Shown here: positions 25,166-37,100 of the stretch, in pieces
Position numbering within the stretch: the stretch's first letter is position 1
Layout of the letters: each line of letters begins with the position of its first letter
NCBI GenBank assembly: GCA_947568835.1
Contig: OX387608.1
Coordinates: 5,060,001 to 5,124,000 of the forward strand
Direction: 5' to 3'
DNA: 64,000 nt
Origin: Protonemura montana
Taxonomy: Eukaryota > Arthropoda > Insecta > Plecoptera > Nemouridae
Notes under the pieces: model-generated
Database searches by the model: none
Seen by the model: only the letters and a program-made list of their open reading frames with translations
Told to the model about the DNA's origin: nothing
Made by a program: the position numbers and the translations under genes

Positions 25166-27544
25166 TGTGACATTCTTGCAACGGATAGACTGTAGCTCTG
25201 TGCTATCAACGTCGCTAATTACCATGGTCAGTACGACAGTGTAAATGCTTTTAAAAGTACTTTGCTTGCGTCGCTTTCAGGCGGTGGAAGTGTGCCATTG
25301 TCGTCCTTCTAATTGCAGCGTCTGTCGCACTGACCAATTTGCAAAGACTTCATTAGCGCCGGCGTGGGCTGAAAATAGGCCACGCTCGCTCTAAGTGATT
25401 TTTTTTTTAATTACGTTTACGAAAAAGACAATTAGGTGGGAATTACGTGCGAAGGTGAATACAAGTGGAAAATAGTTTTTAAAATTGATGAAATCTGGTT
25501 AGATTTGCAATAGCTAAAAGCCTTAGTACTAATTATAGTCAAACCTTTTATTTTGATGCAATCTTACTCTCCTTTAGTTGTGATAGAGTTTTCTTTAGAA
25601 CGTTTTCTTCTAGTAAGAAGTTAAATTCATTTTTTTTTTACAAAATATCAGTCAAAATTATTAGCTTCCAAGGAAAAAGTTCTTCAACCAAAATCAAACC
25701 CAAGATAAACGACTTCTTTTGAGTTTTTTTAGCAGTTGATTCGAAACGATATCTAATGTTACTAATTTACCACGTACCAGTACCAAGCTGAACGAACGAT
25801 CGATAAGATCTCCTGTTCATCAAGAGCTCACAAGACACCTTGCTCTGTCAGAGACAGGAAAGGACCACTCAACAACGTCGTCAATTCGGTGCCGTTTTTT
25901 TTTCATAAAACACCGCTTTTTTCTCAGACCAATAAATCGACCCGTCGATCTAACGTCATCTCACCAACAAGCGAAGAGGTCGACGACATCACAGACATGA
26001 CTTGAGACTTGAGACTCCAACCACTTGGACAGACCATTCCTTACGAAATACTTAAATTTAAAACCAAAAAAAAAAAATCGTGCCAACACGTATTGTTTAG
26101 GCCATAAATATTTATAAAAACGAGAAAATTGAATGCTGATGTGAATTTTTCCTTGCCTTGCTACCCGCAAGGTGTTTATCTCTGCTAAATATGAATGTAT
26201 ACGAGATTTTATCAAGAAAAACAACAATAATATCCTTTTTTATGTATGTTCTTTAATTATTTAACTTCCTAGAGGTTTGATAGCCGGAAGGGTCTACAGG
26301 GATGTACTTAATTACTAATTTCTAGTACCTGCTGTAAAGGGCTAATAAAAAAAAACACAGCCACAAAATTAATTTTAATACCGAAACCTGAACACAATCA
26401 TTGACAATTTACAAAACGAGCACCGACAGCAATGAAAGGAAACTTAAAAGTACTCCCAAATCATTAATTAGCAGTAATTTCTTGATTGAAACCTGCAAGT
26501 CCCGTTATTGTTGTGCATAAGCAAACGTAGCATGGATTAACAATAATTAGCAGTCCAGCGATAATTGCCTATCATTATGCTACCAGCCCCAACGGCTGGG
26601 TTTCAATACGTGACTGCCTCTGGGCGTCGGCTACTGGTTCCCATCATGTCCCATGTGTACTGAAGGAATCCCGTGCAAGGATTCGGTGAGAAAAGGCAGA
26701 TTTTACTCTCGTGTCTCGTGCAGAGCTGGAAATTTAAAGCGCAGATGAGTGGAGACGGTGAAATGGCAGAACGCGACTGCGTTTTGGTTTTTCAGTTTTG
26801 GTTTTTTGTTGTTTTGCAAATTAGTTTGGCCACTTCCGTTCGCTTAACTTGTTCGGAATTACCATGCAAAGCTGCGAAACTAAAAAACACCCTTAAACCC
26901 ATTTTTTTTTTTTTTTTTGGCTATGACTCAAAGTGAAAATAGGAATTGTGAGTCGCATTTGAATATAAATAATATATTTTGGTACAAGCTATACTTAGAA
27001 GTCTATGAGCGAAAATCTACTTGAAAAACATGATTTCTTCAATCAATTCATGACAATCATCGCCCTCGGCATCACACAAACGCACTGTTTTTCCCATTTC
27101 AAGGTCAAACCATGTGTATTTATAATTTCGGAAACCCCCCTGACTTTCCCTTACCGCAGCCAATTAGCATATTCCATGCGGGTGTGACAATACCTGTAAG
27201 TGGCAAAAAAATTACAAGCTGTAGCGAAACAGCGACGACCGGTAGTGTTAGTGAAATAGACTAAGTCTTAAACAACGCCATCCCTTAGATGAGTTCAGAA
27301 TTATTTTCCAGGGCTTCTCTCTGTTTCTCAAGAGAAAGATCTTTGACATAAATCAGTCGATGACACTGTAGACCCATCGAGATTTAAGGGAACTGTTGAT
27401 TTATCTGTATATTTTCTTATTTTATTTACCAATTTTGTGGGAAAGTAACCAAGAAACAGATCAAATCTTAGCTCTGAGGTAACAATAGAAGTTAGGTTAA
27501 GTTAAGTTTCGTGGATTTTCGGTTAACGCTCTTTTGTGAAGGGT
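25166..27544. other. non-coding DNA, nothing firm recognised
   Basis: AT-rich with poly-A and poly-T runs. A mildly GC-richer segment (26580-26770) could hold an upstream 5'-UTR exon of the RhoGEF gene, but no donor there is decisive. Confidence 0.4.
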
Positions 27545-27620
27545 TTTTAGCCCTAAAATGGACTTGTCCGAACGTTTCGACAGAGATCGCTCTGCCATCT
27601 TCAGGGTGAGACTGAAGTTA
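27545..27620 (-). repeat. retroelement-type motif with hammerhead-like core
   Basis: On the minus strand, CTGAAGA (27598-27604) is followed by a stem-loop: GGCAGAG, loop CGAT, CUCUGUC. Then come GAAAC and GTTCGG. This resembles the CUGANGA - stem II - GAAA core of hammerhead ribozymes found in Penelope-like retroelements. One extra nucleotide sits between CUGAAGA and the stem and stem III is very short, so catalysis is doubtful. The same pattern occurs at 56980-57009. Confidence 0.35.
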
Positions 27621-27969
27621 GTAATTTAAAAAGTCAGTTAAGTTGTATACGAAAGCACATTTGAAAGATTGAATTTAGTACAAAAGGGGTATTTTTTTTC
27701 GAAACTGTATCTACTTTTTCTAGTTAGATTTTCTTTTGGCTAAGACTGAATGCATTTTTGAGCGTTCATTTTGGGTGATAATTAGAAAAAAATAGCCTGT
27801 CTTTATGTAGGGAGTCATTTTTATGTGCAACAAACTTGGTTTCTAGAATCTTTAATTTAACCCACCTATAGTCTGTAAACACGAGGGGGTTCCCATTAGA
27901 GACTTTAAATCCAGAATGACCTTTTTTCTATCTATGTGCTAACGTGTTTTTTTCTCACTTGCCCCACAG

Positions 27970-28037
27970 CTGGGTCGTGTCACGAGCCATGCCCGTCGCT
28001 AGCGGCCGTTTGACGACGCAACCGACGCCGCTACATC
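27970..28037 (+). other. 5' untranslated part of RhoGEF exon 1
   Basis: It follows a good acceptor (TTGCCCCACAG, ending 27969), so a further upstream non-coding exon is implied. An in-frame TGA at 28011-28013 precedes the ATG at 28038. This fixes the reading frame start and shows that this stretch is not coding in the main frame. Confidence 0.65.
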
Positions 28038-28054
28038 ATGACGCTCCCGGGTAA
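27989..28054 (+). promoter_or_regulatory. upstream ORF overlapping the RhoGEF start codon
   Basis: ATG at 27989 opens a 21-codon reading frame (MPVASGRLTTQPTPLHHDAP, then G) ending at TAA 28052-28054, in a different frame from and overlapping the main ATG at 28038. Overlapping upstream ORFs usually reduce translation of the main ORF. That effect is inferred here, not shown. Confidence 0.5.
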
Positions 28055-28148
28055 CGTGATCATGATGCGACGCCACAATTCGACGCCGCACGACGCCGTC
28101 AACGGCGCGTCGCCGTACTACGTCAATGGCAACGGACAGGTGAACAGG
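28038..28148 (+). CDS. RhoGEF coding exon 1 (residues 1-37)
   Basis: It encodes the N-terminus MTLPGNVIMMRRHNSTPHDA and ends QVNR at the donor AACAGG|GTAAGT, phase 0. Translation continues directly into IGPLDNTKPKK of exon 2. GC-rich CpG-laden codons contrast with the AT-rich intron and match the later exons. Further ATGs at codons 9 and 10 are possible alternative starts. No signal peptide is seen, as expected for a cytosolic exchange factor. Confidence 0.75.
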
Positions 28149-31100
28149 GTAAGTTTTCACGACCTTGTCACTTTCGTACACAGAGATTTAAACGCAGGTT
28201 GTCATTTGAACGACCATGGTAATGTTTTGGTGGGAACGAACTTACCAAACATTTACAAAATAATTGTGTTGAACGCGTTTCTTTTGATATCTTAGACACT
28301 TCTACATCGTCTTGAAGACTTGGGACTGGATCCAAAAATTAAGTTTAAGTTTAACCCTCATAAATTCGGATGTTAAGTAGTTATCACCATGGTAACTACT
28401 ACAAAAAAATCTGGAAACACAGTCTGTGATTGGCTGAGCATCTTTAGCCTCTTTTAGCCTCTTTTGTGTTCAGAATTTTTCGAAACTTTATTTTCCAGTA
28501 ATCTTTACACATTTTCTTTTCAAAAATATTCCAAGAGCAAAATATTGGGTGCCTTTTTGAGAGCTTTTGATTTCAAGTGATTTCAAGCCAATTGCGTCAG
28601 AAACAAAATTCGTTTTCTTTCGATTAAAATATTTTTACACCTGCTTAAAGTTTAGATGCAGTGACGAGATTTATTGGTCATCGTCGACAGACAAGTGGCC
28701 TAAATACGATGCTAGCGCTCAGTTTTTAACTCTTGCAAAGAACGAAAACTCCTGTCATCTGCTTGGAAAACCATTTTCAAAAGCAGCTCTCGCTTCGTTG
28801 ACAAATGCAAATGCAGTGCCACATGCTGCCTAAAAATCTGACAGAAAGTTGTTCATCGATGACCGATGACCGATGACCGTTACGAAAATAAATCAAAATA
28901 TTCAAAATATCACAAAAATTCTTGAACGGTTTTGTTTCATGTTATTTTCATCACCATGGCAACCAGTGTTGCGTTGAAAGCAAAGTAGCGGCAATCAACG
29001 ATCGCCTGCTTACACTTTCCAAATGACACACTTTACATTGGTGCCACGCAAATTGCATACCCACCTGCATTAGAAGTAAACGTAATGTTGTGCAAAGTAT
29101 TCGATTTCATTACGTATAGAATGGCATTGTAATGATAGATAATTATGCACATTTTGTGCAACAACCTTTGATGGTATTTTACTATATGTAATCTAGTGTT
29201 GAAAATCAAGAAGAAGTCCACTCTCTTTATTCGACCATTATGCAGTAACCGGGCCTCGTTAGAGCCGAAGTTAAGCAACACTTCACTGGATCAGGTATTG
29301 GATGAGTGACCACCGAACGGTTTGGCGTGTTGGAAACACTGGTCCTCATGAGATCACCGAAGTTAAGCAACACTGCGCTGGGTCAGGTATTGAATAGGTG
29401 ATCATCGTACACACGACACGACCATTTCGTGTTAAACCTTTCTTCGAAAGGGACGGTAAACCAGTGACCATGCTGCTCTTTGGCTACGTACCGGCACCGG
29501 GGTACTCAAACACCTTTCTGGGCTAGATTAGGTGCATCATCATCCACTCATTCCCTGACCACGTAAGACCACTTTACGCATTTTTTAGGATTTTATTCTT
29601 ATTGAGTGTCCTTCCACATCTTTCTGATTCCTAAAATTATTGTAGCTTCCCATAACAGCGAGAGAGAGAGACGTAAGCGAAATTGTGAAATGGCAATAGT
29701 AGGTACCTGCTGATCCGGGGTACGGACCGCCCTACCTTACTTTCCTGGTACTGGTAGCCGATGTAAATATATCTTAAATCAATGTTTGTATTGTTGCGAA
29801 AACTGTTTGAGATCTACGGAAATCGGTTGAGTATTGTTGACCTTTTATGGGTGCTATGAAGGTAATTAATGTTCCCCGAAGTGAACATCAAAAGAGTTTG
29901 AAGTCGCAGATCCCCAAAGTTACAATGTTTTGCTTTGGGTTTGGACTCTACTTCGGATTATTCACTTTATTGCCACTATACCGAACTCCCAGAAATGCGA
30001 TGCGCACTCTCTTCCATACCTGTCGACCTAGACCATTCACCGGCAAGTATTTTATACTTATTTCTACTATAGTATTGCTGGTATATATTCTGGAATCTTG
30101 GCCGCAATCCTAGAAGGTCCCATTGTTGATTCTTCGCCGTCGATTGTTGTTCGACCATATGGATTCGCCCGGTTTATAATTTACCTGAACTCATTGTTGC
30201 GACATTTCATACCCGAGAACACTCTCACACTCCTTGTTTGAGTAGGGTTCATCCACGTGTGGGTTCATTTCATTTGCAGTTTCGCTGGCATCGAGTTGAC
30301 TTCGGTTCTATCTCTGCAGTTCTTTTAAACCGTTCGGTTTATTTTACTAGTTTTGTGGAGGTGTTTTTATAGCGATAGTTCATTAACTTCCGTGATTGCT
30401 TCTGTGATAGTTTTGTGTCAAAATGGAAAATAAGGATGGCGAGGAAAAAAGACCATCAACCCCTAACGTCCGGTTCTCCACGGATCTCGATGAAATCACC
30501 ATTGATCCCTCCAGTTCCCGTTCTCAACCACTCGTCACCCTCTCGCCGGGTCACAGTGGATCTCGCAGTACTGAGGATGGGTTGAAAAGGAAACGCAGGA
30601 TATCGTTCGTCCTGAACGATGAAAACGAGGGGCAGGCCGTTGTTAGAGAATTGGTCGAAGACATGGTCGACTCTGCGATTGGTGACGTTTACGTTGATCG
30701 ACCACAGTTCCCGGATTTTGATGATGATCTCCATGACGACGGCGATGTGTCGGTTTATAGTCTGGAAACAGAGTCCCCGTTCGTTCACTTCAAGGATAGA
30801 GTGACCACAATGTTGTTTGGTAAGAATATCGTTATGGTTTAGGGAGGATATCATTTAGCTAAAATTGTGACAAAATAGATCTACTCTTTCATATCGTCGA
30901 AGATAAAACATTAATATTAGCATTTTTTGTTGGAAAATTATTTAATTTGGGTCTCCCAAAGCTCAATTAAGATTTTTTTTAGCGTTTTTTGATTCACGCT
31001 TAGAACCATGTGTAAAACATAATAAGTAACAATTTAATAAAAATACTCTATTGGACCCAGATTAACCTAACCTAACCTAACCTAATCTAACCTAACCTAA

Positions 31101-34100
31101 CCTAACCTAACCTAACCTAACCTAACCTAACCTAACCTAACCTAACCCAACCTAACCTTACCTTACCTAACCTAACCTAACCTACAAAACATTCGATCCA
31201 TCCGTAATTTCCGTAAACCGTGTTCCTTCAAACATCCCTAATTTGTCTGATTAAGCTAAGTGATTGGCTATTTTTCGGGTTTGTATTATTTTCTAGTTAA
31301 TTTGCAAAATCGTATTTCAGGCTACCCGTACAAAGACATGATTGGTGTGTTTGTCCACGTGGGCTTGTGGGCTGCTTCGACATTCCTCTTGCTACTTTTA
31401 TGTATTATTTACCTGGTTTACGCGGAATATAAATATTTCTACGCTGCGTCCATCTTGATAATCATCAACCATCTCGTAACCATAACGTACAGGTATTTGA
31501 AAATATAATACTTCAGTGATTTAAATTCATTTGTTCGATTTTGTTTAATTGTAAACATTTTGAAGCTGGAAAGGAAGCTAGACTGGAAAAACGAGCGACC
31601 GAACCGGGTTACGAACCAATTGCCTGTCGGGTGGTCCCGAGTTCGTATCCAAGTTCGGCCTTATATTGTTCCAGTCTAGCTCCCCTTCCATTCATAGCTT
31701 GCTGGTTTCAACTCCCTAGCGGAATCACCAGGAAAACCAAAAAACTTGCAACGTTGAAGCTATTTGTCAATTTAAACCACAACTCCAAAAATTCTGACAA
31801 CTACTGCTCCATTTATTGAAATAATTTACATTTTAGCTTAGATCTATTGTAATCAAGCGATTCCAGTAATTTTGAATAGAGATAATCAATTATTTTCCTG
31901 AAATCGCGCCTATCTACCCAGATACCGCCGTGCCAAACGAGAGATCAGACACGATCCAGTCGTCTGCTCAAAACGTAGACTATTCCTCTCGATACTTTGC
32001 CGAGTGGTGACATTCCTCGACACCTTCCATTTGGCCACCTACTGGCTGGAAAACTCTTTGCAACGAAGGAAGGTATACGAAGTGACTGCAAGGAGACTTC
32101 GCTCCGATACCTCGTTCTACACCGGGCCTACGCTAGAGAGGAACGTATGGCTGGCGGTATCGCTGTACTCGGCACCGCATAGAACGATCGCCCCGCTCAA
32201 GGTGGGGGTTAGTTTGTCGTGGGACACACTGCGTTGGTAACGGGCTGTTATTTCGGACTGGTCTTTTGATGCGAGGAACATAAGATTTTCTTTGGTACTT
32301 GCTTAATTTTTCTTAACTCTTAGTTGCTTTTCTTTGTAAGTAAGACAGTCGCTGACTTATTATCTTACTCCAATTATTTTTATCTCTCGTTTTCCGAGCA
32401 ACTATCTCAATTTACTTCAAAACTATTTGGGATTTGACTGCTAAAAGTTCCTACTTTTGCAGCTGTTCATATCTAAAGCTGCATCCATGAAACTTCTGTT
32501 TGGAGTACAGCGACATTTCACTCAAAATGAACAATTTTTTCTTCGCTTCACGAATCTTATTACTTTTTTCAAGTTTTTTCAACATAAAATTCAACATGAA
32601 TATATCATACCTTTGCTCCGTCAAAGCTAAAAGACCAGTGCCACCCACTTGTTGCCCATTGAGCGGCCAGCCCCCTTCCGAAGGACTTATCATAGTACCC
32701 GTCATTGCGAAGGTGTCCTGCCTGCTTGCCGCCGCCTGCCACTGCTGGCAAGTTGTCTTCCTGCTCGCAGCCCATGCTGACCCTGTCATCAACAAACGCA
32801 TAGCCGTCAGAAATATAATCCGACTGACCATCTTCGTGATGACCATCTTTATTTGCATGGCGGTCTCATGGAATCTGCCTCTGAGGCGACAACGCATCAT
32901 CATATTTGACAGCAAGTTGTGTTTTACTGCTTTATGCGCATTGTTGCGTGAGGGGTTGGCAACAATGACTTGTCAGTTGGCACTGGGTGTAACTTCTTCA
33001 TTACATTTTTCTACATGACATGCTTCCTTTTTGCAAGTTCATTGAAGCTAAATGACTATTTGGATTAATTTGTTTGCGTTATGAATATACTGCATGCAAT
33101 ATACCTGTGGATGATTTTCAATTAAGAAAATATTGGAATTTGAGTTCTCAAACGGAAATGTGGCATCAGTGACTACTTTTCGAATCGAATAAATTGCGAA
33201 CATTATGACATTGTTGCCCACCCCAAACGAAATTCAATATTCCAACTACATTTTCAACCATTTCTAACAGACATTTCTAACCTTGTTTTCTCCATTTCAC
33301 CACACAGCGAAGAGTATGAATCTCATCCAGACATTGAAATTCCTCTGGCTGACATCGTTGATGATCTCCCGAATGATCGCTTTCCACTACAACGCGGTCG
33401 CATTTGGCTTCAAAATGGTTGAGGTTGCTTTCATCTACTGGTTAATATGCTTGATAATGGTGCTCATCATTACTCCAAACACCAAGAACCTGTGGTTCTC
33501 GTTGCTTGTTTACAAGCCCGTGCTAACTTCGGCCGTCCACATGTTCTTCTACATAGATATTGTGAGCGGCCCGAAGGAGAACTGGCAAGGCTTGATGTTC
33601 ATTTTCGGGTTCTTCACGAATCTGATCCTGATGTACTCAGCGGTAGAAGCTAACGAACTCCACAAGAATCCTATTTGGTGGATGTTGACGTTTCATTGTA
33701 TAGGGGGGTTGAATCTGATTGCTTCTACGTTTTTCCGGTCTCTCTGGAGGAAGAGGAAGGTGGTGTTCACTGTTTCGCAGTGAAAAGGAGCGGTAGGGTT
33801 TTATTGATGGTGTTTTTTTTACTATCTCCGTTCTGAAGTTGATATGTCCTATCTGAAGATTGTTTTGATCTGCACTTGACTGTAGATTTGTACTGTTAGG
33901 ATTGGCATCTTGTACTGTGTTCAAAATGTACTATGCACTTTTATTTGCATTCTTCTTATGTATTGGTTTTAAGACCTTTTGGTGGCAAATAAAGATGGCG
34001 TGAGGAACGTTTACTTGGTCGAAGAATTTATATTTCACACTTGCTAACAAATACTTGGGGTAATTTAGTATATACAAATACAGGTGAAAGACTGATAAGT

Positions 34101-37100
34101 TCTAGACCGTGAAATGCCGTGAATTTTGCAGGGGATTTTAAGCAAATGCGCTGTCATAAATTTAATGAACGCCATGATCTGTGGACCAAAACCGGCTGCA
34201 TTTAAATTGACCCGTTTTGCTTACAACAATAAGAACATGTGTCATGTATCGCTCACATATGGGCATTGTTGCATAATCCCTTTATGAATGAAACAAGTGA
34301 AAATGACTTGGCACCGAAGTGTGTGTGATTCCGCGAAAAACTTACCTGGTCAACACTGGAGTGCCAAAGCCAATTACCGATGCCTCAAATGAAAGTAGAT
34401 TACAAGTGCAGGAGAAGTGATAAGATTCGACTCAGGGCGTTTAGTGAGCATTGTACGGACAGAGAGTGGATATCTCCTTACAATGACGGCCATGTCGGCT
34501 CCATTAAGATGATCACCAACGCTAATTTTCTTTGATTTTTTCTTCCCTATATTACTATCTTTGCTGGTATGACTTCGGAAAGTCTTTGAGTATCACACCA
34601 CTTACAAAGGAGATAAAAAAATCTGCACTGTTTAGCAGTAAATTATGAATTTTAGGCAAACATGGCGGAAACATCTTGGAAATGACCGCTCTGTAAGTGT
34701 ATGCAGGCTTCGTTAGTCAACGAAAGTGACCTTATACCCGTTTGGCCGGTAGCAGAGTTTGACCCACTTTTAAACGCCGGTCGGAGAGCGCCTCATCAAT
34801 GGGCTGGTCGTAATGAGCATAATTCGCTCGGTGTGGGTGGACACTGTACGGAGCAAACGTAATTGCTTGTTGCTTTTATAAATGCACTTGTCATTGGGTG
34901 AAAAAAGAAAACGCGTTTCGAAAGAAATTATTTTTGGCTTGGTTGTCAATGTTGGAACTCTGCATCAAAGCTGATGTAGGTGATGCTCTAGTCTCTGGTC
35001 ACTTTGTTAACCGGTCTAGCTTTGGACGACATTTTTATATTTGTTTTTAAAAGCTGCTCCGTAATCGAAAGAATTTAAATAATTTCGGAACTACTAACGG
35101 CCAGTTTAACAAGCAATGGACCGGCTGGTACCATGAAGATCTGTCTTTAGCGGACAGTTCGATTTTTAACAGGGCATTGTTAAACTGACTTTTAGTAATC
35201 TAGGGCTGACTATCAGGAAATATAACGGTTAACAAAGACTTGAGTTAGAACGGAAATGTTTTTTTATTTATTCTTTATTTTTGTGTTAAGAGGAAGAAAA
35301 TGCTGGATCACAGCCGTGGTCCACAACAACGATACTCAATTTAATTTTGCCTTTTTTCTTTTCCTTTGAATCAAAATCTATTTAATTTGTTTTATCCTTT
35401 CTCTCTTCTTATGAAAAGATATTTATATATTAGGCTGAGATTAAATGACAAGTGCGATTCAAACACAAAAGGTGCATAGGAAACGCGTGCTTTAAGATTT
35501 TTTAACTTTTTATATCCATAAGAAATTTCGTTGCAACCATTTTTACCTTTCTCCCGCGAGGGTTTATTCAATTTGGAGCCGATGAAACTGCTTTTATGTC
35601 TACGGTTTTAGCAGCGACCTGCTATTGAAACCTAAAGTCGTACGTTCAGTGATTCTTTGTTGCACCTGAGATTTCTATTTTTCAAGAAAAGTTAATCTAT
35701 TTATTGTGTTCGTGACTGATCCACTTTTTAAAAAACAAGGTTCTTTCAAAATTCAGTTACTTTAAACAAATAACTGGTTGAAAATTAAATAATGGCAGCT
35801 TCTGATGTTACGACTCTCCTGTCGAACGGTTTGGCGTGTTGGAAACACCGGTCATCGTACGATCACCGAAGTTAAGCAACACTGCGCTGGGTCAGGTATT
35901 GGATGAGTGACCACCGAACAGTTTGGCGTGTTGGAAACACCGGTCCTCGTGAGATCACCGAAGTTAAGCAACACTTTGCTGGGTCAGGTATTGGATGTGT
36001 GACCACCGAACGGTTTGGCGTGTTGGAAACACCGGTCCTCGTGAGATCACCGAAGTTAAGCAACACTTTGCTGGGTCAGGTATTGGATGAGTGACCACCG
36101 AACAGTTTGGCGTGTTGGAAACACCGGTCCTCGTGAGATCACCGCAGTTAAGCAACACTGCGCTGGGTCAGGTATTGGATGGATGACCACCCTAGCGGTT
36201 TGGCGTGTTGGAAACACCGGTCCTCGTGAGATCACCGAAGTTAAGCAACACTTTGCTGGGTCAGGTATTGGATGTGTGACCACCGAACGGTTTGGCGTGT
36301 TGGAAACACCGGTCCTCGTGAGATCACCGAAGTTAAGCAACACTTTGCTGGGTCAGGTATTGGATGAGTGACCACCGAACAGTTTGGCGTGTTGGAAACA
36401 CCGGTCCTCGTGAGATCACCGCAGTTAAGCAACACTGCGCTGGGTCAGGTATTGGATGGATGAAAATACCCTCAAGTACAGAATTTACAACATGTTTATC
36501 AAACCCGTCTAAATGTCAAACATTTCTTTTTCATCAAACGAAAGCCTGTCTTTTGTTATCATTCCATCTCAGTGTTGGCAACTTTACAAAATCACTTTCC
36601 GGTATGTCTGCAAACGTTTGCATTCCTGAAGACAAGATTGCGCGGTGTCTTGAGCGCAATTCCTTGTCATGGATGCCTTTAACTGCCGCTCTTTACTCTC
36701 ACTTGATTTTATCACTGTCGACATAATCGCTATCGACATTACCAATATCGAATTTATCACTATCATCATTATCACTACAGGAATGCTAACTATCATAGAA
36801 TTATTAGTTTTTCTAATTGTTGCTCAAACCAGCAAGAGTTTGAAGAGGAAGCGAATCTGGAAACATATGCGTCCGATTCGGGTTGCGAATAGGTAACCTC
36901 CGGATAGCAAGGCATTATAGCAGGCAAGGATAGCAGGCAAGGATAGCATTATCACTATTATCACTATCAACAATATTAAAGTCGATAACTTCTGATGATA
37001 TCTTGCATTCGAAAGGTCGCAGGTTCGATTTTGGTGGCCGGCTACCCAAATTGTAGTTCTGTTATTTCTCACAAAAATTCTTAAAAATTAATTCTGGAAG

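Noticed and set aside
32451-32915. 154-codon minus-strand ORF as a gene
   Set aside because: It overlaps the XKR exon 4 candidate, has no recognisable domain and no independent splice or promoter support.
35824-36463. Cluster of genuine 5S rRNA genes, or ORFs of 60-95 codons
   Set aside because: Units are only 92 bp and hold internal 5S-like sequence without the paired 5S ends or T-run terminators. The ORFs on both strands are by-products of the tandem repeat.
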